A stretch of DNA of 64,000 bases, taken from contig NZ_JBHUEJ010000036.1 of the NCBI RefSeq assembly GCF_042680565.1, forward strand, positions 1-64,000. The letters run 5' to 3'. Within the stretch, counting starts at the first letter, position 1. Each line of letters starts with the position of its first letter. Under the pieces are notes generated by a model. That model was not told the origin of the DNA. It worked only from the letters and a program-made list of their open reading frames with translations, and searched no databases. The DNA is from Ottowia flava (lineage in GTDB: Bacteria; Pseudomonadota; Gammaproteobacteria; Burkholderiales; Burkholderiaceae_C). Below are positions 44,231 to 53,148 of the stretch, piece after piece. The position numbers were made by a program, and so were the translations under genes.

Positions 44231-45259
44231 TTACTTGTTCTTGATCTGCGACCAGACCTTGCTGCGAATGTCGTTGGTCAGGCTGTCCGGCAAACCGACG
44301 TAGTCCAGTTCGGAAGCCATGGTTTTGCCGTTCTTGAACGCCCAGTCAAAGAACTTCAGAACTTCGGCCGACTGTGCCTTGTCCGACGGCTCCTTGTACA
44401 TCAGGATGAACGAAGCAGTGGAGATGGGCCACGAGCTGTCACCCTTGGCGTTCACCATCGACACGCCCATACCGGGGGCGCTGAACCAGTCCACGCCGCT
44501 CGCGGCTGCCGCGAACGAGGAATCGTCCGGGTTCACGAACTTGCCGGCCTGGTTCTGCACCTGCATGTGCGTCAGGTTGTTTTTCTTGGCGTAGGCGTAC
44601 TCGACATAGCCGATCGACCCCTTGATACGGCCGACGTTGGCGGCGACGCCCTCGTTGCCCTTGCCACCGACGGACGTCGCGGCAGGCCACTTCACGGCGT
44701 TGCCCTTGCCCACTTTGTCGGCCCATTCCTTGCTGACGGCCGACAGGTAGTCGGTCCAGTTGAAGGTCGTGCCCGAGCCGTCGGCGCGGTGCACCACGGT
44801 GATGGCCTGGTCAGGCAGTTTCTTGCCCGGGTTCAGGGCGGCGAACTTGGGATCGTTCCACTTGCTGATGGTGCCCATGAACATGTCGGCCAGCACGGGG
44901 CCGGTCACGCGCAGCTCGCCCGGCTTGAAGCCTTCCAGGTTCAGCACCGGCACGCTGCCGCCGATGATGGCGGGAAACTGCACCATGCCGTCCTTGTCCA
45001 GGTCTTCGCCCTTCACGGGGGCGTCGCTTGCGCCGAACGCCACTGTCTTGGCTCGAATCTGGCGCACGCCACCGGACGAGCCGATCGACTGGTAGTTCAG
45101 GCCCACACCGGTAGCAGCCTTGTACGCCTCGGCCCACTTGGCATAGATGGGGTACGGAAAGCTGGCGCCTGCGCCCGTGATGTCGGCGGCAAAGGCGGTG
45201 GTGCTGACGACGGCGCCCAGGGCGGTCACGGCCAGCGCTTTCAGGAATGTGCGTTTCAT
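44231..45259 (-). CDS. pstS: Phosphate-binding protein PstS
   Basis: A 342-residue periplasmic phosphate receptor. The signal peptide is LKALAVTALGAVVSTTAFA|AD. The mature N-terminus DITGAGASFPYPIYAKWAEAY and IGSSGGVRQI are the phosphate-binding loops of PstS. VHRADGSGTTFNWTDYLS is another family block. It is the first gene of the pst operon, 3' of a Pho-box-like sequence. Confidence 0.97.
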   Translation of the reverse strand: MKRTFLKALAVTALGAVVSTTAFAADITGAGASFPYPIYAKWAEAYKAATGVGLNYQSIGSSGGVRQIRAKTVAFGASDAPVKGEDLDKDGMVQFPAIIGGSVPVLNLEGFKPGELRVTGPVLADMFMGTISKWNDPKFAALNPGKKLPDQAITVVHRADGSGTTFNWTDYLSAVSKEWADKVGKGNAVKWPAATSVGGKGNEGVAANVGRIKGSIGYVEYAYAKKNNLTHMQVQNQAGKFVNPDDSSFAAAASGVDWFSAPGMGVSMVNAKGDSSWPISTASFILMYKEPSDKAQSAEVLKFFDWAFKNGKTMASELDYVGLPDSLTNDIRSKVWSQIKNK

Positions 45260-45304
45260 GGCGGAAAAAACCTTTGGTTGGTTGGATTCGACAGAAAGGA
45301 CTGT

Positions 45305-45322
45305 ATGAAGTCAATGTGACAG
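45305..45322 (-). promoter_or_regulatory. Candidate Pho box upstream of pstS
   Basis: On the minus strand, CTGTCACATTGACTTCAT matches the 18-bp Pho-box pattern (CTGTCAT-A/T4-CTGTCAT) well in the first half and at the end of the second half. It lies about 45 bp before the pstS ATG. A CTGTGAC further upstream may be part of an extended box. The gap is shared with ppx. Confidence 0.55.
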
Positions 45323-45452
45323 TCTTGTGACGTCACAGACTTTTCTGACCAAAGACCGCTGCCACTCAGCAAAGCAACGCAAAAAGTTACATCGAGGTGC
45401 GCCACAATCGGCGCCCACGGCACGCAGCGGCCACTTATTCCTTTTTTGATTC

Positions 45453-46964
45453 ATGCACACAGGCAGCCGACTTGCCACCGTGGACCTCGGGTCCAACAGT
45501 TTTCGCCTCGAAATCGCTCGCCTTGAGCTGGGCCAGATCCAGCGAATGGAGTACCACAAGGAGACCGTGCGCCAGGGCAATGGCTTGGACGCCGACCGTC
45601 GCCTTTCACAGGACGCGATGCAGCGCGGATGGAATTGCCTCGCACGCTTTGCTGAACGACTGGCCGGCTTCAAGGCACACCAGGTGCGCGCCGTCGCCAC
45701 GCAAACCTTGCGCGAGGCGCGCAACCGCGAGGAATTTCTGAGCGTGGCGCAGCAGATCCTCGGGTTTCCGATCGACGTCATTTCCGGGCGCGAGGAAGCG
45801 CGCCTGATCTACCAGGGCGTTGTCCACCTGCTGCCCCAGTCGGACGAGCGCCGGCTGGTGGTGGACATCGGCGGTCGCTCCACCGAAATGATCATCGGCC
45901 ACGGGTACACCGCCACCAACATGGAGTCCTACCGTGTCGGCAGTGTGGCCTGGTCGATGCGCCATTTTCCGGACGGAATGCTGACCGTCAGGCACTTCGA
46001 CAACGCGGAAATCGCAGCCAAGGCGGTGTTGGACGAAGCGCTGGATACGCACCGCCGCACCCAATGGGACGCTGCTTATGGGTCGTCCGGCACCGTAGGC
46101 GCCGTGGCCAACACGCTGCTCCTGGCGGGCCAGGCGCCCGCCGCCGGGGTGATCACGCGGGAAGGCCTGGACTGGCTGCGCGACAAGCTGATCAAGACGC
46201 GCCGAGCGGACGCGATCCGGCTTGAAGGCATCAAGGAAGAACGCCGCCCGATCATTGGCGGTGGTCTGGCGGTGCTGCGCGCGATCTTCGATCTGCTCGA
46301 CATCGAAACCATGCAGCACGCCCACGGCGCGCTGCGGCACGGTGCGCTGTTCGACATGCTCGACCGTGAGCACGATCAAACAGACGTGCGTGCGAGCTCG
46401 GTCGAACGGCTGGCCGCCAAGTTCAACGCCGACGCCCAGCAGGCCGAACGGGTCGGCCGCATCGCGCAGCATCTGCTGCACCAGTTGCTGCCTTCGCTCA
46501 AGCCGGCCAAGCGCCAGGCGCTCGAACGTGAACTGGGCTGGGCCGCGCGGCTGCACGAGATCGGTGCACGCATCGCCCACGCCGATTACCACAAGCACGG
46601 GGCCTACATTCTCGACAACGCCGACGTGCCAGGCTTCGCCATGCACGAGTTGCACAAGCTCAGCCAGCTGGTGTTGGGGCACCATGGCAAGCTGCGCAAG
46701 CTGGAAATGCAGTTCGATGACCGCCTTTTCATGGCGCAGCTGGCGGCGCTGCGGTTGGCGGTGCTGCTGTGCCACGCGCGTCAGGCGCCGGCCTACGAGG
46801 CGCTGCATGCCTCCACCGACGCCGAGCCGGTCCATGGCTTCTGTCTGACCATGCCGACTGGCTGGGCCAAGGCGTGGCCGCAGTCTGCGCACCTGCTGCG
46901 CGAGGAAGTCGTTGCCTGGCAACGCACGCCCTGGGGCCTGCGCGTGCTGGGGCTGGACGACTGA
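45453..46964 (+). CDS. ppx: Exopolyphosphatase (Ppx/GppA family)
   Basis: A 503-residue ASKHA-fold phosphatase that removes terminal phosphate from polyphosphate (or pppGpp). The N-terminal phosphate-1 motif is TVDLGSNSFRLEIA, followed by SGREEARLIYQGV and the phosphate-2 motif LVVDIGGRSTEMI. The C-terminal HD-like domain is present (HEIGARIAHADYHKHGAY, MHELHKLSQLVLGHHG). It is divergent from pstS, a common ppx/pho linkage. Confidence 0.93.
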   Translation: MHTGSRLATVDLGSNSFRLEIARLELGQIQRMEYHKETVRQGNGLDADRRLSQDAMQRGWNCLARFAERLAGFKAHQVRAVATQTLREARNREEFLSVAQQILGFPIDVISGREEARLIYQGVVHLLPQSDERRLVVDIGGRSTEMIIGHGYTATNMESYRVGSVAWSMRHFPDGMLTVRHFDNAEIAAKAVLDEALDTHRRTQWDAAYGSSGTVGAVANTLLLAGQAPAAGVITREGLDWLRDKLIKTRRADAIRLEGIKEERRPIIGGGLAVLRAIFDLLDIETMQHAHGALRHGALFDMLDREHDQTDVRASSVERLAAKFNADAQQAERVGRIAQHLLHQLLPSLKPAKRQALERELGWAARLHEIGARIAHADYHKHGAYILDNADVPGFAMHELHKLSQLVLGHHGKLRKLEMQFDDRLFMAQLAALRLAVLLCHARQAPAYEALHASTDAEPVHGFCLTMPTGWAKAWPQSAHLLREEVVAWQRTPWGLRVLGLDD

Positions 46965-47000
46965 CCGTCAGAGCGAATTTCTATTCGAGTCTGCGCGGAG

Positions 47001-47040
47001 TCCTACAACCATCTGCGCGGAATGCTTCTTTTTATATAGC
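47001..47040 (-). repeat. Dispersed repeat, copy R12
   Basis: A minus-orientation copy: CCTACAACCATCTGCGCGGA, then ATGCTTC and TTATATAGC. It fills the gap between ppx and the phosphatase gene, whose stop (47042-47044) directly abuts it. Confidence 0.75.
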
Positions 47041-47041
47041 A

Positions 47042-47785
47042 TCAATCCAGGTACAAGGCGGCGAGACGTCGGCGCTCGGCGTCGCCCACATGCAGTTCGC
47101 GCGCGAGATAGGCTGGCATGCCGCCGTAGTCCTGCTCCACCGCATCCAGCGCAGCGTCAAGGAAGTCTTCCTGCACGCGCCATAGCACGTACAGCACCTC
47201 GCGGGGTGCGCGACTTTCATCCAATTCGGGCATGCGGTAATGCTCGTTGGTCAGCAGGTAGTCCTGCATCACCACATCGCGCGGCACGCCCAGCGCCATG
47301 AGGATGAGCGCCGCGGCAAAGCCGGTACGGTCTTTGCCTGCGGTGCAATGGAAGACCAGCGGCGCGTCGCTTTCCAGCAGGTGCTCAAAGAGGGTGGCGA
47401 ACCGCGCGGCGTTGTCGTGCACGAAGGCGCGGTAGGTCTGCTGCATCAGCTCGACCGTCTGCTGCGGGCTCACCACCTGGCCTGCCTCGACCAGTTCCTT
47501 CATGCGCTGCACCACCGTCGGTTCGATAGGCAGCGAATACTGCGATACGCCGTTCAGGTCGTACGGCACGGCCGCACGCTCGGTGGTGCCGCGGAAATCG
47601 AAAGCGCGGCCGACGCCCAGGCCGCCCAGCGTTCTGGCGTCGTCGGCGGTCAGCGCGCCCAGGTGATCGGATCGGAACAGCTTGCGCCAGCGCACGCTGC
47701 GGCCGTCGGCGCCCAGATAGCCGCCGAGGTCGCGAAAATTGCTGGCGCCGGTCAATGGCAGGGCGCGGTCGGGGTGGCGGGGCAT
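47042..47785 (-). CDS. Tyrosine-protein phosphatase (Y_phosphatase3 type)
   Basis: A 247-residue cytoplasmic phosphatase. It begins with the family block GASNFRDLGGYLGADGR and has the catalytic P-loop VFHCTAGKDRTGFAA (Cys147, Arg153). The HCxxGKDR form is shared with lipid-active members such as LipA-like and MptpB-like enzymes, so the substrate may be a phosphotyrosine protein or a phosphoinositide. The start at 47785 has a GGAGAT ribosome-binding site; the frame is open much further upstream without homologous sequence. Confidence 0.88.
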   Translation of the reverse strand: MPRHPDRALPLTGASNFRDLGGYLGADGRSVRWRKLFRSDHLGALTADDARTLGGLGVGRAFDFRGTTERAAVPYDLNGVSQYSLPIEPTVVQRMKELVEAGQVVSPQQTVELMQQTYRAFVHDNAARFATLFEHLLESDAPLVFHCTAGKDRTGFAAALILMALGVPRDVVMQDYLLTNEHYRMPELDESRAPREVLYVLWRVQEDFLDAALDAVEQDYGGMPAYLARELHVGDAERRRLAALYLD

Positions 47786-47970
47786 GGGCAGATCTCCAGA
47801 CTTCGGTACTCGGCAAAACCATGAATTGTCGGCCATCAGGTGACAAGCGTGTGGCGCCCCCTGGCGTTGCGCGCTCGTCCTACAGCGGGTGACGTCGCTG
47901 CTTCGCACAATTGGCCGATGCGCGTCCAGGGCGCCAGCCGCTTCACGGCGGCATCGCGCCACCGCATTCC

Positions 47971-50415
47971 ATGTCGCCCACTTCATCTCACGTGCCCGAA
48001 CCAATCCGTTCTCTGGCCACGCTGGCCGCCCCCCGCACCGACGCTAAAGACCCGGGCGTGCTCACGGCGGAATCGGCTTCGGGCGCTGCGCCCGTGCGGC
48101 CACCGCTGATGTACGGGTTGGTCAGCGCCGCCGTGGTGGTCGCCGCGCTGTATTTCGGACGCGACATGCTGATGCCGCTGGCGCTGGCGGCGCTGCTCGG
48201 CTTCGTGTTGGATCCCATGGTGTCGTGGCTCAAGCGAAGGGGCCTTCCGCGTACCGTGGCGGTGGCGCTCGTGGTGACCGCGGCGGTCGCACTGCTGGCA
48301 GGCGCAGGCTGGTTCATCTACGGCCAGATGCGACAGCTGGCCAACAACCTGCCAGCCTACGAGAACAACATCAACCAGAAGGTCCGCACCATCGGCAAGG
48401 CTCTGCGCCAGCCAGGCATGCTGGACCGCTACTCGCGTATCGCCGACCGCTTCGAGCGGGAGATCGAAACCCCGGCACCCAAGCCGGCCGCTCGCGCGAC
48501 GGCGCCGACCCAAGTCGAGATCGTCGGCCAGTCCGAGTCGACCAGCAAGCGCATGCTCGCACTGCTCGACAAGGTCGCCACGCCACTGACCATGGCGGGC
48601 ATTGTGTTCGTGTTCGTGGTGCTGATCCTGCTGGACAAGGGCGACCTGCGCGACCGTGCGGTGCGCCTGCTGGGCGCCGATCTGCACCGAACCACCGATG
48701 CGCTGGGCGACGCCGCCCGGCGCGTCAGCAAATACCTGTCGATGCAGCTGATGGTCAACGCCACGTACGGCATCCCGCTGGCGATCGGCCTGCTGTTCAT
48801 CGGCATTCCGGGTGCACTGGTCTGGGGACTGCTGGCGGCGGTGCTGCGCTTTGTCCCCTATGTGGGGCCAATGATCGCATCGATCTTTCCGCTGGCACTG
48901 GCCTTCGCAGTCGACCCGGGTTGGAGCGTGGTGCTGTGGACGCTGGCGCTGATCATCACGCTGGAGGTCATCAGCAACAACATCGTCGAGCCCTGGTTGT
49001 ACGGCACCAGCACCGGCATGTCCACGCTGTCACTGATCATGGCCGCGATGTTCTGGACGGCGCTGTGGGGACCGATCGGCTTGATCCTGTCCACTCCGAT
49101 CACCGTCGTGCTGCTGGTGCTGGGCCACCACCTGCCACAGCTTCAGTTTCTGGAGGTTCTGCTCGGCAGCGAACGGGCGCTGGACGAACCGACCCGCCTG
49201 CACCAGCGTCTGCTGGCGGGAGACATCGAAGAAGCCTCCGACCTCGCCATCGAACTGGCGGACGAAAGCTCGCCGCTGGCGTTCTACTACGGGGTCCGCC
49301 TGGGCACTTTGCGTCTGGCCTCCAGCGCCCACGGCACCGTAGCCACGGCCGAACACCGCATGCGCGTGCTGTCGGGCATGGAAAGCGTGATCGAGGAGTT
49401 GCGCGAGCAGTATCCCCCGCCACCCGATTTACCGACGCGCGTGGCCTGCTTCGGCGGCCGCTGGGCGGTAGACGTGCTGGCCGCTGACATGACGGCGCAT
49501 GTGTTGGCGTTGTCGGGTGTGGGCGCCAAGGTGGTGCGCGTGGGCACCATGTCGACCGAATACTTTTCCGAGTTGGACCTGAGTGGCGTCGAGGTCGTGT
49601 GCCTGAGCTACTTCTCGCCCGATCCCACCACGCTGGCCAAGTTCTTTGTGCGCCGTCTCAAGCGCCGCTGGCCGGACGTCTCCGTCATCCTGGCTGCGTG
49701 GCACACGAACCCGGACGGTCCGACTGCCTACCCGATCGAAGAGATCGGCGCCGATGTGCTGGTGACTTCGCTTGATGAGTTGGTGGCGCAGGCACGCAGC
49801 CGCCTGTCGACGACCGACGCCCAGCCCTTTGCCGCGGCTCACTTGCCTGAAGAGGAAAACGAGCGCCTCGCCTCGCTCCAAGCCAGCGGGCTGCTCGCGC
49901 CGGCGCTGCGCGGACAATTCGACAAGGTCGCCAAGCGCGTGGCCGATGCGTTTGACTGCCCGATGGCCGAGGTGCTCTTGGTCGAGCGCGACGCCGAATT
50001 GCTGCACGGCAGCGCCACCACCGTCGGTGGCGATGACGATGAGCCACCCGAGCACGCTGCCGAACGTGCGCTTTCGATGGCAGCGCACGTGGTAGCCTCG
50101 GGCCAGCCGCTGATCGTGCCGGATGTGCTGCGTGACGCGCGTTACGCCACGCACCCGGGCCTAAATGAGCGCGGCATCCGCTTCTTTGCCGCCGCGCCCT
50201 TGCTCGACGACGCAGGACGCGCCCTGGGCGCCCTGTGCGTCATGGACACCGAGGCGCGCAATCTGAATCACCGCGACATCATGCTGCTGGAGAATCTGGC
50301 CGCCGACGTTGTCGCCACCGCCCAGATGGCGCGAGAAGACTGGTCGCAGCAGGCCACCCCCGGGCACCCGTCGGCGCCGACGCGCACCGGCCCTGCCGAA
50401 CCGGCGCCCGCATAA
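47971..50415 (+). CDS. AI-2E-type permease fused to B12-binding-like and GAF domains
   Basis: An 814-residue protein. About residues 50-390 are an AI-2E/PerM-type transporter: MLMPLALAALLGFVLDPMVSWLKR, a long inter-helix segment, then PYVGPMIASIFPLALAF and LILSTPITVVLLVLGHHLPQL. About 485-605 form a Rossmann-like domain resembling cobalamin-binding modules (RVACFGGRWAVDVLAADMTA, LDLSGVEVVCLSYFSPDP). It lacks the DxHxxG cobalamin motif. About 645-790 are a GAF domain (FDKVAKRVADAFDCPMAE ... GALCVMDTEARNLN). The combination suggests a permease with a cytoplasmic sensing module; the ligand is unknown. The start at 47971 was chosen by context. The permease alone would be about 400 residues, so this is roughly twice the usual length. 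Confidence 0.8.
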   Translation: MSPTSSHVPEPIRSLATLAAPRTDAKDPGVLTAESASGAAPVRPPLMYGLVSAAVVVAALYFGRDMLMPLALAALLGFVLDPMVSWLKRRGLPRTVAVALVVTAAVALLAGAGWFIYGQMRQLANNLPAYENNINQKVRTIGKALRQPGMLDRYSRIADRFEREIETPAPKPAARATAPTQVEIVGQSESTSKRMLALLDKVATPLTMAGIVFVFVVLILLDKGDLRDRAVRLLGADLHRTTDALGDAARRVSKYLSMQLMVNATYGIPLAIGLLFIGIPGALVWGLLAAVLRFVPYVGPMIASIFPLALAFAVDPGWSVVLWTLALIITLEVISNNIVEPWLYGTSTGMSTLSLIMAAMFWTALWGPIGLILSTPITVVLLVLGHHLPQLQFLEVLLGSERALDEPTRLHQRLLAGDIEEASDLAIELADESSPLAFYYGVRLGTLRLASSAHGTVATAEHRMRVLSGMESVIEELREQYPPPPDLPTRVACFGGRWAVDVLAADMTAHVLALSGVGAKVVRVGTMSTEYFSELDLSGVEVVCLSYFSPDPTTLAKFFVRRLKRRWPDVSVILAAWHTNPDGPTAYPIEEIGADVLVTSLDELVAQARSRLSTTDAQPFAAAHLPEEENERLASLQASGLLAPALRGQFDKVAKRVADAFDCPMAEVLLVERDAELLHGSATTVGGDDDEPPEHAAERALSMAAHVVASGQPLIVPDVLRDARYATHPGLNERGIRFFAAAPLLDDAGRALGALCVMDTEARNLNHRDIMLLENLAADVVATAQMAREDWSQQATPGHPSAPTRTGPAEPAPA

Positions 50416-50441
50416 CCGTCAAGCTCGGCAGGAGCCGCCAC

Positions 50442-51461
50442 TCACGCTTCGACGTCCTCGGTATCCACCTCACGCCGCGCCTGCTCCGCATAGCGGTGGC
50501 CACTGACGGTGGCGGTATTCACCAGTTCGCCGGCGCGGCGCAGCACTTCGTCGGACAGGCGCAGCGCCGCCGCACCCAGGTCGTCCTGCAGGTGCGCCAC
50601 CGAACGTGTGCCCGGGATCGCCACGACGTCCTGCCCCTGCTGCAGCACCCAGGCCAGGGCCAATTGCGCAGGGGTGCAGCCCGCTTCCGCCGCCAGCGCG
50701 GTGTAGCGCTGCAGCAGCGGCAGATTGCGCGCGAAATGCTCGGCCGAAAAGCGCGGTATGGGGCGGCGGATGTCCTTTTCCGGCAGCGCCTCGACTGCCG
50801 CCCAATCCGGCAGCGCACCGGCCAGGTAGCCGCGCCCCAAGGGGCTGAAGGCGACAAAGCTCACGCCCAGTTCGCGGCAGGCCTGCAGCACCGCCAGCTC
50901 GGGGTTGCGCGTCCACAGCGAATACTCGGTTTGCAGTGCGGTGATCGGGTGTTCGGCGTGCGCGCGGCGCAGGGTGTCAGCCGACACTTCCGACAGCCCA
51001 ATGGTGCGAATCTTGCCCGCGCGCACCAAATCGGCCAGCGCGCCCACGCTCTCTTCGATGGGCACCTTCTTATCCCAGCGGTGCAGGTAATAGAGATCGA
51101 TCACCTCGGTCTTCAAGCGCCGCAGCGAGCCTTCGCAAGTCGCGCGGATGTTCTTGGGAGTGCCGTCGATCACGCGGCCCGCCGCCACCGTGCCATCGCC
51201 CGCTTCGCGTGTCAGCCCGCACTTGCTGGCGAGCATGAAGCGTTGGCGGTGCGGGCTCAGCACGCGCCCGACCAGCGTTTCGTTGGCGCCAAACCCGTAC
51301 AGCGCGGCCGTGTCGAAGTGGGTGACGCCTGCGTCCAGCGCCGCAAGCAGCAGGCGCTCGGCATCTTCAGCGCTGGGCGTGGTGCCGTAGGCGTGGCTAA
51401 GGTTCATGCAGCCCAGCGAAATGGGGCTGACCGCGAAGGGGCCGATGTGTCGTAGTTGCAT
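50442..51461 (-). CDS. Aldo/keto reductase
   Basis: A 339-residue NADPH-dependent oxidoreductase with a TIM barrel. The catalytic tetrad segments are visible: FDTAALYGFGANETLVG (Asp, Tyr), MLASKCGL (Lys) and IDLYYLHRWDKKVPIE (His). The C-terminal cofactor region is VAIPGTRSVAHLQDDLGAA. It belongs to the AKR branch of YajO/Tas/aflatoxin-aldehyde-reductase-like proteins; substrate unknown. Convergent with the fusion permease gene. Confidence 0.9.
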   Translation of the reverse strand: MQLRHIGPFAVSPISLGCMNLSHAYGTTPSAEDAERLLLAALDAGVTHFDTAALYGFGANETLVGRVLSPHRQRFMLASKCGLTREAGDGTVAAGRVIDGTPKNIRATCEGSLRRLKTEVIDLYYLHRWDKKVPIEESVGALADLVRAGKIRTIGLSEVSADTLRRAHAEHPITALQTEYSLWTRNPELAVLQACRELGVSFVAFSPLGRGYLAGALPDWAAVEALPEKDIRRPIPRFSAEHFARNLPLLQRYTALAAEAGCTPAQLALAWVLQQGQDVVAIPGTRSVAHLQDDLGAAALRLSDEVLRRAGELVNTATVSGHRYAEQARREVDTEDVEA

Positions 51462-51606
51462 GCTTTGAGCTTACGGCAAAGCCTTCGGACCCGACGCTTG
51501 GCGAGTCGAAAGCCCGACACGCGCGCTGGACGACATGTACCGCGCACGTCACATGCGTCACATCTTGGCGCAGTTGCGGAACAGCTGCACCCATGCCCTT
51601 CCGAGC

Positions 51607-51960
51607 TCAGCGCTCTGGCAGCCTTTCATCAGGCGACGCGCCGAAGAAGAACTCGGCCCCGTGGACGCCTGCGCGCGTGGCCGACTCGATGATCTGCCGC
51701 CAGGTCTTGCCCTCGCTGCGCAGGTCGTCTGCGCTCGGGCCGACGTCGTTGCCGTAACGCGCCCGCGTGTTGGCGACGATGCGCACCAGCACGTGCGGCG
51801 GCGTGGCTTCGCGGTAGCGCAGCTTCAACGTGTCCCGCGCGGCGACTGCCCAGCGCGCCACGTCTTCTTTCGGCACGCCCGCAGCCAACTGCCGGGCCGC
51901 GTCGCGCGCCAAGGCGGCGACGGCGGCCTCGTACTGTTGGCGAAGGTCGGATTCGTTCAT
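51607..51960 (-). CDS. Small hypothetical protein
   Basis: A 117-residue helical, Ala/Arg-rich protein starting MNESDLRQQYEAAVAALARDAA. It has no signal peptide or Cys motif. A middle segment PPHVLVRIVANTRARYGNDVG and a C-terminal TWRQIIESATRAG helix look globular rather than low-complexity. I do not recognise the family. The frame is open far upstream (antisense to the next gene), but only the start at 51960 gives a coherent product. It lies in a gap between the aldo-keto reductase and the divergent NAD(P)-binding gene. Confidence 0.6.
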   Translation of the reverse strand: MNESDLRQQYEAAVAALARDAARQLAAGVPKEDVARWAVAARDTLKLRYREATPPHVLVRIVANTRARYGNDVGPSADDLRSEGKTWRQIIESATRAGVHGAEFFFGASPDERLPER

Positions 51961-52056
51961 GCAGAGGTTCACTGGGGCGGCCAGCAGCAGGTCGGGCAAC
52001 GCCGTCCGGCAGTGTTCAAGCTTATGCTGCCATACACCCTGCAGCAAGGCATCGTC

Positions 52057-52995
52057 ATGCAAACCATCCTCGGCGCCAACGGCCAGATCGCCATCGAGCT
52101 GGCGCGCGCGCTGCACCGCCACCACACGCAAGACCTGCGCCTGATCAGCCGCACGCCGCGCAAGGTCAACGCCAGTGACGCCGCCTTCGCTGCCAACCTG
52201 ATGGACGCCGGGCAGACCCTGGCCGCCGTGCAAGGCAGCGACACCGTGTATTTCACCGCCGGGCTGCCGCCCAACACGCAGCTGTGGGAAACGCAGTTTC
52301 CCGTGATGCTGCGCAACGCCCTGGCCGCGGCGCGCGCGGTGGGCGCGCGCTTTGCCTACTTCGACAACACCTACATGTACCCGCAGGACGCGCGCCTGCA
52401 GACGGAAAACACGCCCTTCGCCCCGGTCGGCGCCAAGGGCCGCGTGCGCACCGCGACGGCCACGATGGTGCTGGAAGAAATGGCGCGCGGTGAGATCCCG
52501 GTGTTGATCGGGCGTGCGCCGGAGTTCTACGGCCCCGGCAAGACGCAAAGCTTCACCAACGCGCTCGTCATCGACCGCATGAAGGCCGGCAAGCGCGCGT
52601 GGGTGCCGGCGCGCGCCAACACGCGCCGAACGCTGATCTGGACGCCCGACGCCAGCCGCGCACTGGCGATGCTGGGCAACACGGCCGATGCCTACGGTCA
52701 GACCTGGCACCTGCCCTGCGACGACGACCGCCCCACATACGCCAGCTTCGTTGCCCTCGCCGCCAAGGCGTTGGGCTGCGGCGATGCGTACACCGTCGTG
52801 CCGCAATGGGTCTTCGCGGCGGCCGGTCTGCTGTCCGGCCCCGCACGAGAGATCCGCGAGCTGCTGCCACGCTACCGGCAGGACAACCTGTTCGATTCCA
52901 CCCAATTCAAGCGACGCTTTCCATCCTTCGCGGTGACGACATACGCGCAGGGTCTTGATCACATCGCTCATGCGCGGCATGAGCCGCCAAGCTGA
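52057..52995 (+). CDS. NAD(P)-binding epimerase/dehydratase-like protein
   Basis: A 312-residue extended-SDR-like Rossmann protein. The cofactor motif is ILGANGQIAIELARALH (GxxGxxG form), followed by LRLISRTPR and the catalytic-region FAYFDNTYMYPQ (Tyr). The C-terminal half has TLIWTPDASRALAMLG, as in NmrA/epimerase-like proteins acting on small substrates. The substrate is unknown. The start at 52057 has AAGG 8 nt upstream; an ATG at 52024 would extend it by 11 residues. Confidence 0.82.
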   Translation: MQTILGANGQIAIELARALHRHHTQDLRLISRTPRKVNASDAAFAANLMDAGQTLAAVQGSDTVYFTAGLPPNTQLWETQFPVMLRNALAAARAVGARFAYFDNTYMYPQDARLQTENTPFAPVGAKGRVRTATATMVLEEMARGEIPVLIGRAPEFYGPGKTQSFTNALVIDRMKAGKRAWVPARANTRRTLIWTPDASRALAMLGNTADAYGQTWHLPCDDDRPTYASFVALAAKALGCGDAYTVVPQWVFAAAGLLSGPAREIRELLPRYRQDNLFDSTQFKRRFPSFAVTTYAQGLDHIAHARHEPPS

Positions 52996-53007
52996 ACGCG
53001 CTGATGC

Positions 53008-53068
53008 GCTACCGTTTAAATAGCTGGTCGCGCAGACCCCTTCTCGGCTAAAGGCCGATTCTTTCAAA
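53008..53068 (+). repeat. Dispersed repeat, copy R13
   Basis: A plus-orientation copy: GCTACCGTTTAAATAGCTGG, then TCGCGCAGACC, a diverged middle and AAAGGCCGATTCTTT. It lies in the gap before the protocatechuate gene cluster. Confidence 0.75.
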
Positions 53069-53148
53069 TATCACGCGAAAGCCAGCGCAGCAGGGTCGCG
53101 ACAGCGTTGCGGCCCCACTCGGCTGGCTTGGCAGCCTCAGGCTGCCGC

